From Bettongia penicillata ogilbyi (taxonomy: Eukaryota > Chordata > Mammalia > Diprotodontia > Potoroidae), in NCBI GenBank assembly GCA_023548195.1, contig JAJHZJ010000577.1, positions 518,203 through 582,202 on the forward strand: 64,000 nt of DNA, read 5' to 3'. The position numbers and the translations under genes are program-made. Positions 45,124 to 55,855 of this stretch are shown here, one piece after another. The notes under the pieces were generated by a model, which searched no databases, was not told the DNA's origin, and saw only the letters and a list, made by a program, of their open reading frames with translations. How positions within the stretch are numbered: position 1 is the stretch's first letter; each line of letters begins with the position of its first letter.

Positions 45124-45134
45124 CCGCCATCTTG
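45124..45134 (-). promoter_or_regulatory. YY1-type site at HAL1 5' terminus
   Basis: The minus strand reads CAAGATGGCGG about 13-23 bases from the 5' end of the element. It is the same position and sequence type as the YY1 site of human L1. Confidence 0.65.
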
Positions 45135-45162
45135 ACTCCGCCCCTCTCTATTATCTTTTCTT

Positions 45163-45239
45163 AAATAGAGTTGGGGCATGTGATTTGATTTGTTTAGGAA
45201 ATTACTGAGTGAAAAAACTCCTACCAATGCAGGTTGAAA
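45163..45239 (-). mobile_element. Marsupial-type SINE fragment (unnamed family)
   Basis: 'gtgatttgatttgtttagga' and 'aaactcctaccaatgcaggt' match the tail part of the family at 34735 and 52480. Confidence 0.5.
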
Positions 45240-45395
45240 TCTCACTTAACCCTACTTGCCTCAGTTTCCCCATCTGTAAAATAATCTAAAGAAGGAAATT
45301 GCAAAGAGTTCTAGTATCTTTGCCAAGAAAACTCAAAACTCAACCACAGAGTCAAGCATAATGGGGACAATTGGACAACAAAAATCTACAATTTA
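45240..45395 (+). mobile_element. 5'-truncated SINE with RTE-type tail
   Basis: 'ctcagtttccccatctgtaa', 'gaaggaaattgcaaagagtt' and a tail 'cacagagtcaagcataatgg' ending in 'ggacaacaaaa'. Confidence 0.75.
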
Positions 45396-45454
45396 TAGGA
45401 ATTTTTATTTATATGTCATATTTGTATTTTATTTATCGGTAATAAGAAATTACC

Positions 45455-45570
45455 TAGGGTACTGATACTTTACCTTGCCCAGGGTCATGAAAATAGTATG
45501 CATCAAAGGTAGGACTTAAACCCATATCTTCCTAATTCAGAGATTCTCTATCCACTACATAGCCTCTCAT
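45455..45570 (-). mobile_element. SINE fragment, antisense
   Basis: 'tgcccagggtcatgaaaata', 'gtaggacttaaacccatatc' and 'gattctctatccactacata' are the antisense tRNA-like end of a SINE. Confidence 0.6.
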
Positions 45571-45850
45571 TGCATGCATATGTACACACACCATGTATAT
45601 ATTATATATACATACACATACATACATACATACATATGTACACACATGCACATTTATATTTAATATTACATATATAGACATATCTATGTCCCTTTATGCA
45701 ATATTACATATATGTTTTATATATAATATTACATATATACACATATATCACATATTAATGTAATAATTATATACAATACATGTTATATTATCATAATATA
45801 TGGTATATAACAATAATATATAATACATTTCACATAGTATATATTTGATA
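45571..45850. repeat. (TACA)n/(TA)n microsatellite
   Basis: CATACATA repeats grade into an AT-rich ATATTACATATA-type stretch. Confidence 0.85.
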
Positions 45851-47212
45851 ATTCAAGGCTCATAGATTATTATGAATATTCAAAACCCTTCTGTGGATAT
45901 TTCCAAATATAGAAGTTATTATTTTCATTTTTCCTCTAGGGTACATCAACACTTTATCCCTTGCATATGAGGGGCTGCTTCCTGATACTCCTCAGACTCT
46001 ACCACTTAGGTGCTTCTGTATTCCACTTGTGTATGTTTGGTTCTACTTTCACCCATAGGATATTCTTGCAGCCACCTCCTAAGAACTTTGGAATCTGAGA
46101 TGGGAACACCTCCATTAGGGTGATAGCCTAGAATAAGAATGTCTGTCAGCAATTAACAGTTCCTCTTTGGTGTATTTTGACTGTGCTCTGACAAAGTTGG
46201 AGCTAAAGCAACATGCTAACTACTTAGCCTAAGAAACATAGTGGTTGACAGCTTCAGGTTTCTGTTCAGCACATGCTACTATATATGAGCTATTTATCAT
46301 TCTGTGTTCTTTCAGACAATATAATCCATCATTTTATTATTAACAATAGGTTTAATCCATCGTATGTTTCTCATCTTTTTGTCTCATTCTTCCGTCCTAT
46401 CTCCTTTGAAGAAATCATCTCTATTCCCAAATAACAGTGTCAATAAATGATATGGAATGAGATTTATGTGCAGGATAAATTGATTCTGTTAAGCATGTTT
46501 TGTTTGAAGGGTAGAAAGAAAACCCATATAAAGTTGTTCATACTGGTAAGTGTTCCTCTGAAGATGGATTGTCCTTGGCAGCTGTTACAGCCACCAATTC
46601 TAGCTGCCTGGAATACGTATGAAAGCTAAAGCCTTTTCGTAAGTGCTTTATCCTATTATCTTCTGCAAGAGAGTAGGTTCTGCCTCCCTAAACCTTCCTA
46701 CCGCCCTCATACCTCATAGCTCCCACACAGCCTCAATTGTTTGTGATCCCATTAGGGGCCCAGATAAGGAAGTACTACATTGAAAGGGAAGCCATATGAG
46801 GTCTCAACTAGCAGAGAGAAGGATGGGAGCTGGTAACGAAACTTCTGGGAAAGATTAGCATTCAGAGAAGCCAGCTAAAATGCTGGTAAGCAATTGGAAT
46901 TTCTCCAAAGCTGGAAGGATTATTCCTGTCAGTGCTTTTAGTAGTTGACTATATAACTTAACACCAGGCAGTGGGGTATGAGGTTAAAATGAGAATACCC
47001 TCTAGAGGACTGCAGGGACAGATTGACATTTTTTTTTCCAGTGGTAAAGCAGATTTGTGAAATTCTGTAGACAGTATGAGCTGTGAGCCCAAACATTATT
47101 ACTCAGTAATAATGTAAGTAAAATGGGAAAATCTGGGGAGGCCCTTAGTTGGAGGAGGAAGGCTAGGGACAGAAGGCCAGGGTTTTCTCCCTCCCCAGCA
47201 GAATCATGTATT
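45851..47212. other. Unannotated stretch
   Basis: No repeat or gene is recognised in 1.36 kb. The 60-codon frame at 46447 is not recognised. Confidence 0.3.
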
Positions 47213-47458
47213 CATTGGTGTGGTTGTCACTTCATTTGTGTCTCACTCTTTGTGACCCTATGTGAGGTTTTCTTGGCAGAGAAATGAGTAGTTTGCCTTT
47301 GTCTTCTCCAGTTCATTTATAAGGGAGGAAACTAAGGCAACCAGGGTTAAGTGAATTGCCCAGGGTCACACAGCTAGTAAGTGTCTGAGGCTATACTTGA
47401 ACTCAGTTCTTACTGACTTAAGACTGAAACTTTATCTACTATGCCACCTAACTGTCCC
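47213..47458 (-). mobile_element. tRNA-headed SINE with RTE-type tail
   Basis: The antisense tail 'tttgtgtctcactctttgtg' is followed by 'gttttcttggcagagaaatg', 'gaattgcccagggtcacaca' and 'ctactatgccacctaactgt'. Confidence 0.85.
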
Positions 47459-47486
47459 AAGGATAGTGTGAAAGGTACACTGAGGT

Positions 47487-47491
<5 letters not shown>

Positions 47492-47540
<49 letters not shown>
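47492..47540. repeat. (GA)n microsatellite
   Basis: An uninterrupted AG dinucleotide run of about 49 bp, followed by TGGATGGATC and an L2/L3 3' end. Confidence 0.95.
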
Positions 47541-47544
<4 letters not shown>

Positions 47545-47665
47545 TGGATCATTTATTAAGTGGTTATCATGTACCAAGCATTGCACTAAAAAAGCACTAG
47601 GAATACAAAAGCAAGCAAAAAGAAAGACAATCCCTACCCTCGAAGAGCTTACATTTTAATAACAC
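47541..47665 (-). mobile_element. L2/L3-type LINE 3' end
   Basis: 'catttattaagtggttatca', 'taccaagcattgcactaaaa' and 'caatccctaccctcgaagag' are the antisense 3' terminus. The (GA)n run sits at its tail. Confidence 0.75.
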
Positions 47666-48009
47666 ACAAAAGTGTTATTAAAGAGATGAAGAAGGAAACT
47701 GGGCAGAAGTGACATAAATGTCCTAGGAAATTATTCCAATGGAGACTCCAGACAGGAACTCACCAATTGTAAGAAGAGGCTGTAGTAATGGAGATCCCAT
47801 CAAGATGAATGGCAACTGATACTGAGGGATGAAAAATCTGAGTCAGGAGCAAAATAGAATTCAATACCTTCTGAAGATCTTAGGTGACATGAGGACAGAG
47901 TAGCTGTAACAACTGGATGATGAGAATATTCCTTTTGTTTAGCAGGAAATTTCATTTTTTGTTATTGTCTCTTCCTTAACCATTTTTAGGTTCCAAATCA
48001 TATAGATTT
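47666..48009. other. Unannotated stretch
   Basis: No clear repeat. It may continue the antisense L3 element but is too diverged to call. Confidence 0.3.
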
Positions 48010-48215
48010 TAGGTGGCAAAGTGAAACAACTGCCAGACCTGGAATCAGGAAGTCCTAAGATCAAATCCAATCTCAGATACTCACTAGTTATATGACCCTA
48101 GACAAGTTACTCAACCTCAGTTTCCACATCTGTAAAACTGGGATAATAAAAGCACCTCTTCAGTAAGATTATTGAGGGGATAAAACAATATTTCATAACA
48201 TTGCTATTGTAAATC
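48010..48215 (+). mobile_element. MIR-type SINE
   Basis: 'tcctaagatcaaatccaatc', 'tatatgaccctagacaagtt', 'ctcagtttccacatctgtaa' and 'gattattgaggggataaaac' follow the MIR order. Confidence 0.8.
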
Positions 48216-48659
48216 AGTATGGACTGATTAAAACGCTGCAGGAAATCAACATGGTAGATAGTTTAGTCAAGGGGGCTTGTGTTACTGTATTACATTTGAC
48301 CACTTAGTGCACAAGGTGACTAAATGTCTTTGAGGTAGCTGAAAAATGAAAGGAAAAAAATTGTCAATGTGTGCAGATAATATTAAATAAACAATCCATT
48401 GAATTTATTTGTCAGTCAATTGGTATTTCAGGAACCATTTTAATGTAGCCTAAATGAATTCTACCAGACTCAATACCAAGGCTCCCCATCTCTGCATGTC
48501 CCAGCTGTTGCTTAGTTACCCAATAGCAACATGCTGTCCTTTTGTGACACTGTCGGCTGGGAAACTAATTCAACTTCTCTTTTCTAGCAGTGGTGATATG
48601 GCCAACTAATGATTCTGAGCCCATTATCCTTATCTGCAAAATGAGGAAGTTCAATGGCA
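48216..48659. other. Unannotated stretch
   Basis: A short MIR-like piece ('cattatccttatctgcaaaa') lies near 48623. Otherwise nothing is recognised. Confidence 0.3.
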
Positions 48660-48960
48660 TTTAAGCCAATAAGTACTTATTAAGCATCTACTATATATGA
48701 ATCACTGCATTCTATAGATAGAAATGAATGTCTTATTTTCATGGGGTAAAACAACACCTAGAAGAGAGCTAAGAAGCAAGTGGAAGGGGCCACTACAACA
48801 CATACAGAGGAATAAATACAAGATGTTTGCAAGATAAATATAAAGTAAATATACAAGTAATTTCCAGGGCTTTACGAAGGTGATCCTATAGTGGGGTGGC
48901 ATCTGAACTGAGCCATCAAATGAGTTAGAAATTTGAAAAGGCAAAGTAAGGGTCAATAGG
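48660..48960 (-). mobile_element. L2/L3 LINE 3' fragment (antisense)
   Basis: 'agtacttattaagcatctac' and, further on, 'gggtggcatctgaactgagc' fit the antisense L3 3' end and its upstream block. Confidence 0.6.
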
Positions 48961-49079
48961 AAACACATTCTTGTTATAAGGATATGTGATCTCAAAGGCA
49001 CCTCCCATCTCCAGAATTCAATGAAACTTAAACTAATTCCCACATAGTGCAAACGTTTTCTACATTCAATGTTCTAAAT

Positions 49080-49373
49080 CCATACGGGCTGCTTAGATAT
49101 ATTGCTTTTGCCAATTAATTACACCTTCCTTTTAATATTCTCATTTTCCTTGACCTTTGTGATACTTGATATTGATGATTGCCATCTCCTTATGGATACT
49201 CTTTTCTCTGCTATCTCCTATCTCCTATGACAACACATTTTTTTTCTAGTTCTCCTATTATCTATTTAACTCCTTCTTTTCAGTTTCCTTCACTGGCTTG
49301 CTAATTTTCTTCCTCATGGCTTAAAACAAATGATGCTCAAAGTTTTGTTCTTGGTTTTCTTTTCCCTTAACAC
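49080..49373 (+). mobile_element. L2/L3 LINE, first copy, left part
   Basis: Sense L2/L3 ORF sequence ('ccttgacctttgtgatactt', 'cagtttccttcactggcttg', 'caaatgatgctcaaagtttt'). It is interrupted by an L1 and resumes at 50049. Confidence 0.6.
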
Positions 49374-49388
49374 ACTCAAAAGTTCTTT

Positions 49389-50033
49389 TTTTAAAAATTT
49401 TATTTTATTTTAATTAATGGAATAAAATAATCATTTCTATGGCAGTATAATAAAGAAGATAATTGTAGTGCTATTTTTGAATATACAACATGATCATATA
49501 AATTTCTTTTTTTCCTTTCTTCTCCCCATTCCACCCTAGAGATGGCCACCATTAGACATAAATAGGTATATATACATATATATATATTTATGTATAGCAT
49601 ATATACATATATACTTATGTATATATGTGTCAATAAATATATATGTAAAATTATGCTGCGCATACTTCTACTTATCAGTTCTTTCTCTGGATACAGAAAG
49701 TATCTTTCTTCATAAGTCCTTTACAGTTAATTTGAGTACTTATAATAGTCAAAATAACTTACTTGCTCAAAGTCATTCTTAAAAGAATATTGCTGCTACT
49801 AAATATAATTTTCTCTTGGTTGCGCTCATTTTGTTATTCATTAGTCCATGCAGATACATCCGTGTTCATCACAATCATATATCACAACTTGTTCAACCGT
49901 TCCCCAATTGATGGATATCTCTTCATATTCCATTCTCTTCCTCCAAAAAGAGAGCTGCTGTAAACATTTTAGGACATATACATTGTTTTCCTTTTGCCCT
50001 AATTATCTCTGGAAATAGACCTAGTAGTGGCAT
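49389..50033 (-). mobile_element. 5'-truncated LINE-1 inserted in L2/L3
   Basis: Flanks are ACTCAAAAGTTCTTT (49374-49388) and ACTCAAAGGTTCTTT (50034-50048), a 15-bp duplication with one mismatch. Inside, the antisense L1 3' UTR is followed by 'caaccgttccccaattgatg' and 'aaatagacctagtagtggca', the end of ORF2. A TATATG microsatellite lies at 49565-49645. Confidence 0.9.
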
Positions 50034-50048
50034 ACTCAAAGGTTCTTT

Positions 50049-50380
50049 GATTTCAACGATTGCCTCTTCTCAAATATCTCTGAAATCTTGATCTCCAGCT
50101 CTGACTTGTGTTTGAGGCTCCAGATACACATCCACAAACTATCTCTATGACATCCTATATATTCTGCAGGCTCACCAAACTCACCTTGACCCAAACCAAG
50201 CCTCTTGTCTTTCCCTGAAAGTCTTGTTCTGTCTTTTGACTTCATTGCCATCCCTTGTGCCCCTATTCATGTAGTCTCCTATGAACTTTCCCTTCTGTGA
50301 TGACATCATCATTTAATTAGAAATCTGGGTGCATGACTCTTGCCCTCAATCTCCACTGATTATCAATGGGAAATGTTTTA
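50049..50380 (+). mobile_element. L2/L3 LINE, first copy, right part
   Basis: It continues the LINE after the L1: 'gatttcaacgattgcctctt', 'atcttgatctccagctctga' and 'gaaatctgggtgcatgactc'. Positions 50381-50689 are unassigned. Confidence 0.6.
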
Positions 50381-50689
50381 TAGCCCCAGATTCAAGAGTC
50401 TTGCCAGCACTCTGAAATCTATGCTCCCCTCACCTACCACTCTGGAATTGTCCAAAGATTTGAGAAGTAATTCCATTTGTTAGGGGTTGTGGTTTCTTGG
50501 GTAGCATCCTATTCATTTTGCTACGTCTGCCTCTCCAGGGATACAAGCTACAGCAGACCCATCTATGCCTGACACTCTCATAGCATCAATTCCTGTACCT
50601 TTTTCAATGTGGGCAAGTGTTCTACAATCATTCTCTCACCTCATAGCAGATATTAACTTCACATGCAACAACCACTGAAGCCTCTTCAC

Positions 50690-51482
50690 ACTAAGGGCTC
50701 TGTCTTGGCTATCTCTGAATCTCCCTCTAAATTGCCTCACTTGCTGATGTGATTAGCTCCTGTAGATTCATTGATCCACTAACTCTGTGCTGAAAATTTT
50801 TCATATCTGTTTATCCACGCTTGATTTCTTTCCTGATCTCCTTTCTTACATCTTCAGCTACCTATCAAACATTTCAAACTAGACGCCTCCTAGCCATCTT
50901 AAATTCAACATATCTGAAATTGAACTCACTATTTTTCTCCCTCAAACCCTGCCCTCTTCCTAACTTTCCTATTATTTCCTACTACTCCTATTCACCACCT
51001 AGGTGTCATCCTTAGCTCTCCACTTACCATTCATCTACATTCAATCTGTTGTCAAGCCTTGCTGATTCTACCTTCACCACACCTCTGGCATGTGCCTCAT
51101 TCTCTCCTCTGACACCGTTACTAACCTGATGCAATCCCTCATCACCTTAAGCCTGAACTATTGTGATAATCTCCTGGTGGCTCTCCCTGCCTTCAATCTC
51201 TTCCACTTTAATCCAACCTCCTTTCAGCTGCCAAACTGATATCCTTAAAGCACAGATCTGACCACATCACACACTCACCATGTTCTTCCCTCCCCCATCC
51301 CACACCTCATATACATTCAGTAAGCTCCAGCAGCTCTCTATGAACTTGAAGAATCAATGTAAAATCCTCTATTACATAATTAGAGCCCTTTACAACAATT
51401 TACTCTCCCTTCCACATACTCTTATCTAGTGACGCTGGCCCCTTTGTTATTACTAACACCAGAAGTTCATTTTCTCCCTATG
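50690..51482 (+). mobile_element. L2/L3 LINE, second copy, left part
   Basis: 'cctatcaaacatttcaaact', 'aggtgtcatccttagctctc', 'ctgaactattgtgataatct', 'acagatctgaccacatcaca' and 'gagccctttacaacaattta' follow the L2/L3 RT C-terminal order. It partly repeats the segment in the first copy, so two independent copies lie head to tail. Confidence 0.8.
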
Positions 51483-51715
51483 TAGTTAGGTGGCACAGTG
51501 AATACAGAATTGGGCCTGGAGCAAGGAAGACTTAAGTTCAAATGTGGCCTCAAACTCTTACTAGTTGTGTGATCCTGTTTGACTCGGTTTCCTCAATTGT
51601 AAAATGGGGATTATAACAGTACCTAACTTGAAGGCTAGTTGAGGATGAAATTAAATATTTGCAAAGCACTCAGCACAGTGCCTGGCACATAGGAGGCACT
51701 TTATAAACTCTTACT
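51483..51715 (+). mobile_element. tRNA-headed SINE with MIR/L2-type tail
   Basis: 'gttaggtggcacagtgaata', 'aagacttaagttcaaatgtg', 'cggtttcctcaattgtaaaa' and the L2-type 3' end 'gcacagtgcctggcacatag'. It interrupts the second L2/L3 copy. Confidence 0.8.
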
Positions 51716-51965
51716 GTCTTTTCTTCCATCACCATTCCTCATTTCTGCCTCCTCTCTTCCTTGACTTCTTTCAAATCCTGGCTAAAATGTCACCTTCTAT
51801 AGGAAGCATTCCCCCTTAACGTTAGTGTCTTTTCTCTGTGACTGTCTCCAATTTATCCTACGCATATCTTATTTGAACATATTTGCTTTCATGTTGTCTC
51901 TCCCACTAGAATGTGATATCCCTTGATAGCAGGGACTGTTTTCTTCACAAAATAAGTGATGCCTA
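51716..51965 (+). mobile_element. L2/L3 LINE, second copy, 3' part
   Basis: 'caaatcctggctaaaatgtc', 'accttctataggaagcattc' and 'ctcccactagaatgtgatat' resume the LINE to near its 3' end. Confidence 0.8.
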
Positions 51966-52479
51966 TGGATGTAATTTGTTGACTTCACACTTACTATGCT
52001 TCTCTCTATTGCTTTTTGGATCAATAATAATTCAAATTCTTGGAAGATCATGGTGTCAAATGATTGGTAGTCATAGCATCATGAAGAGAATATTGGCATT
52101 AATAGCCAATAATAATAATTGGCATTAATGATAATTACTTGGTATAGGGCTTTGTATCAGAGAGTCACTTGGGATCACTGGGGTATGACTGCATAATTTC
52201 TTGAATGCAATCAAATCTATCCATCACCTTTGGTTCAATATTGGATTTAAATCATTGTTTAACTTCAGTGGCTAAGATATACGTACAACATATTGTACAA
52301 CAACTAATTGTTACTGAATTGACTAGAAGAACATCCTATCCAACTATATGCTAAAGAATATTCTTTATCCATAAAGATTTCTTATATATTTCAACTCTTT
52401 TGTCATTAAATTAAAAAAATCTAGCTTTTAGAGTAGGGATAGTAAAGCAGATAAAGTTTTCATTAATATAATGAGCCAA
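51966..52479. other. Unannotated stretch
   Basis: No repeat or gene is recognised. Confidence 0.3.
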
Positions 52480-52700
52480 TAACCACTTTGGGTATAGGGA
52501 ACTCCTGGTTACAAAGACTTCTTCTGACAATGCAGATAGACACTTCCTTTGCAACTTATATTAGTAGAAGACTGCCTAGAACATGGAGAGGTTAGGTAAC
52601 TTGCTAAGGCTCATTTAGCCAGAATGCATAAAAGACAAGGTTTGAATGTAGGTCTTTGCAGTTTTGAGAAGCTAGTTCTCTTTGTCCCTTGCTATTTTGC
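52480..52700 (-). mobile_element. Marsupial-type SINE, antisense (unnamed family)
   Basis: 'acttcttctgacaatgcaga', 'agaagactgcctagaacatg', 'gaggttaggtaacttgctaa' and 'acaaggtttgaatgtaggtc' define the best copy of this family in the window. Confidence 0.65.
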
Positions 52701-52706
52701 CTTTTA

Positions 52707-52967
52707 TGTTTTAGAGTTGTTTCATGTCATTTTTCAGGCATATCTCATGACTTCATTTGGGATTTTCTTGGCAAAGATACTAGAGTGTTTTGCCATTTCC
52801 TCCTCTAGCCTATTTTACAAATAAGGAAACTGAGGCAAACAAGGATAAATGACTTTCCCAGGATCACACAATTAGTAAGTGTCTGAGGTCAGATTGGAAC
52901 CCAGGAAGATGAGTCTCCCTAACTCCAAGTGGAGCAAGCTATCCACTGTGCCACCTAAGTGCTCCTA
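52707..52967 (-). mobile_element. tRNA-headed SINE with RTE-type tail
   Basis: 'gattttcttggcaaagatac', 'aaataaggaaactgaggcaa', 'gactttcccaggatcacaca' and 'tatccactgtgccacctaag' give the antisense order, tail to head. Confidence 0.85.
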
Positions 52968-53044
52968 CATTTTAGAGTATCAACTATACAATGAACATTT
53001 ATAAATAGTCTAAAAGTTGTAATTCTTGCAAACTTTTATCTTAT

Positions 53045-53705
53045 TTTCTGTTTTTAAATTTATTTTAAATATTCATTTCCATAGGACTTTGAGTTCCAAA
53101 TTTTCTCCCCATCTTTTCCCTTGCCTCACCTCAAAACACTGAGTATTCTGATTCCCCCTTCCCCCAATCTGCCCTCCCTTCTATCACACCCTTCCCTTCC
53201 CGTATCCATATCATTTCACTTTTCTTGAAGGGCAAGATAGATTTCTCTATCCCATTATCTGTATTTCTTATTTCCCAGTTGCATACAAAAACAATTCTTA
53301 ATATTCGTTCCTAAAACTTTGAATTCCAATTTCTCTCCCTTCCTCCCTCCCCACTCATCCCCACTGAGAAAGCAAGCAATTCAATATAGATTATATATGT
53401 GTAGTTTTCCAAAAGACTTCCATAATAGTCATGTTGTAAAAGACTAACTATATTTCCCTCCATTCTGTCCTGCCCCCCGTTTATTCTATTGTCTCTTTTG
53501 ACCTTGTCCCTCACCAAAAGTGTTTACTTCTAATTACTCTCTCCTCCCATTTGCCCTCCCTTCTATTCCCTCCACATCCCCCACTTATCCCTTTCTTCCC
53601 TACTTTCCTGCAGTGTAAGATAAATTGTCATGCAAAATTGACTGTGCATGTTATTCCCTCCTTAATCCAAATGTGATGAGAGTAAGTTTTATCTCATTTT
53701 CTATC
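53045..53705 (-). mobile_element. 5'-truncated HAL1 (3' region only)
   Basis: The plus strand repeats the pyrimidine-rich 3' region of the HAL1 at 42356-43000 block by block: 'ctttgagttccaaattttct', 'gggcaagatagatttctcta', 'gacttccataatagtcatgt' and 'ctgcagtgtaagataaattg'. ORF1 is absent, as expected of a 5'-truncated copy. The 68-codon minus frame is part of it. Confidence 0.8.
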
Positions 53706-53904
53706 ACTCTAATATCATCATTGCCAAATTGTAAGGGAATTAATGTTATTTGCACAAAGTAACTGCTTAACAAATAATCATTCATTCATTGTATAGTTAT
53801 ATTCATTTATTGTGTAGTTGCTATGAGTTATTTGCATTTTTCTCATTTTGTGAATTTCTGTGAATTAAAAAAAATTTCACATACATCATTCATCTGCTGG
53901 TGAT

Positions 53905-53975
53905 GAGGTTCAGTCTTTTCTGGAACATAGAAGGTGCTTAATAAATGCTTACTGACTGACTGACTCCTTGCACCA
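53905..53975 (+). mobile_element. L2/L3/MIR 3' end fragment
   Basis: 'tctggaacatagaaggtgct' and 'taataaatgcttactgactg' are the shared 3' terminus. Confidence 0.7.
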
Positions 53976-54617
53976 CAGGTATAGTCTGTCATTGGAAACA
54001 TATTAGATGTTTTACCAACTTAGCAGAACTTGCTAGAACTTATGTTTCTGTGTCATGCCCTTTAAGAAACCAGGATTTTCATGATAAGGCATCACAGAAG
54101 GACTTTAGTGGAGAATAATTTGGCATAAAATGTGTCCTTGGCAATTAGGGTCACTTCTTGAAAGCTTTTTGTGCTACTATTTCATATAAACCCTTTAAAT
54201 GTTTGTAATTACTCTGATTTATACATCAAAAGTACACGCTGGATATGGAAATCTTTTCCAAAAAGAGTGCATATTTTCAACAATTACTTTAAAAGTCTCA
54301 AAATCTTGCACTTTGTAAATATCTCAGTAACACAAATCATGGATAATGGATTGGACAAGTGTCTCATGTGATTTACCTTGCTGAAAATTCAGACTTAACA
54401 ATGCATGATGTTTTACTTTGGGATACTGTGAAGGAAAATTTTCAGTTACCTATAAGAAATGCTGAGGACCTCAAAATAGTCACCTTATTCCATTTTCAGT
54501 GTGACAAGAAAAAAATCTAAATATAAATGAATACAGATCAATGTGCTTCAACTATTCAGCAATGCATTATTTCATTTCCATTGGCCCCGTGCCACTCTAT
54601 ATTGCTTTATACTCCAT

Positions 54618-54619
<2 letters not shown>
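53976..54619. other. Unannotated stretch
   Basis: No repeat or gene is recognised. Confidence 0.3.

Positions 54620-54670
<51 letters not shown>
54620..54670. repeat. (CA)n microsatellite
   Basis: A perfect AC dinucleotide run of about 25 units. The two frames across it (Thr-His repeats) are not genes. Confidence 0.98.
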
Positions 54671-54677
<7 letters not shown>

Positions 54678-55774
54678 CCCTCCACCCCTCCATCAGAGTT
54701 GACTTCACAGACAACCACTAAAACCTTGTTGCCAAGTCAATACTGGTACAAGACTCAATTGAGTGCTGTCCCTGAGAAGACAGATGCCTAAGTATAGCCT
54801 CAAGAAGGAGCTTATTCATTTTCATTGAAAAGAGAGAGCACTGTGAATATTTCACCAAATATTCCTCCAGGTTTGAAAATCACATCTATTTGATCCGTCC
54901 TTACTTATTACAAATAAATGGAGACAAAACTCAAAACACCTAAGTTAGAGTTAAATGAAGCAGGATAATTAGTATTTCTTCATCCATGCCACAGCATTAT
55001 TACTCATATTCTTAGCCCAAAGGCATGTAATAAGAGAAAAGCCTAATGATGACAAAGAGAAGGCTGAGGGGATTTTGCAAAGATTTTGCCAGGACTACAA
55101 GATATTCAGGAGACTTGAATAAATCTTTAGGATTAATGTTGGATCATTCCTGAGTCAGCATTGCGCTTTCCTCCTTTCTTTAAAATATCCTTCTGTAATC
55201 TTATGAACCATATACTTGCAAAAGGGGCATCATTCTTGGTTATTGGGTAAATGCATGCTTTTGCCAAGTTACTTCAGTTGGGAATATGAGCCAAGAAAAA
55301 AACTTGCCCAAAGGACCTCACATTATGAGAATCTAACACGAGGAGTTTGTTTTAGGGAAGTTTTCTGATATCAGTCATAGAAGCATATACTTTCTGATTT
55401 TTACTTATAGGATAGTCCTTATAGGATACCTCATAAAGATAATAGCAGACTATGGATCTAGTAAGCATTGTACTGTTGGGCTGCTGTGTCTGTGGACACA
55501 TGTGGAATATTGGATAAAATATTAAGGAGGAACGACAAAGTGAGTTTCCTGAGGTGTTAGAATCTTCCAAATTTTCCAATAAGAGACTGAACATCTGAGG
55601 GAGACATGCATGAAAAGGGAGGAAATAAAGGAAGGAAGAGAGGAAGGAAGGAAAACAAGTCAAACAAAAATTTCCTCAGAAACTAAGTTCTTGAAGAAAC
55701 TAAGCTTTCTATGGAAACAAGAAAAAACTGTCATATTTGCAAAACTAATACAGTGGAAGAGTACTTTATTAGTT
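54671..55774. other. Unannotated stretch
   Basis: No named repeat. The 103-codon minus frame at 55352-55663 has no recognisable motif and is judged chance. Confidence 0.3.
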
Positions 55775-55855
55775 GAATTTGTATCCCTAGCACATGGCAC
55801 AGTGTTTAGCACTTAGAAGGCACTTAACAAAAGCTTGCTAGTTGGTTGTTGATTC
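55775..55855 (+). mobile_element. L2/L3/MIR 3' end fragment
   Basis: 'tatccctagcacatggcaca' and 'tttagcacttagaaggcact' are the sense 3' terminus. A similar, weaker piece lies near 56010-56060. Confidence 0.65.

Larger units (their letters stand above)
42356..45147 (-). mobile_element. Complete, young HAL1 (half-L1) retrotransposon
   Basis: The 2.79-kb element is flanked by CTATTATCCTTTCTT (42341-42355) and CTATTATCTTTTCTT (45148-45162), a 15-bp duplication with one mismatch. On the minus strand it runs from the 5' terminus GAGGGGCGGAGTCAAGATGG through a GC-rich 5' UTR of about 0.67 kb (44479-45147) and ORF1 (44478-43377) to a 1.0-kb 3' region with (TG)n (43185-43243) and G-rich polypurine tracts, ending in an A-rich tail (plus-strand T-run at 42356-42366). 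There is no endonuclease or reverse transcriptase ORF. An L1 ORF1-like gene with no ORF2 defines HAL1. It would depend on L1 ORF2 protein in trans; its 3' region resembles L1 3' UTR ('gagttccaaattctcc', 'gtcatgttgtga'-type blocks). Confidence 0.9.

Noticed and set aside
44546..45245. Several 64-145 codon frames upstream of HAL1 ORF1
   Set aside because: They fall in the GC-rich HAL1 5' UTR, including frames antisense to the element. They do not match the frames in the other copy.
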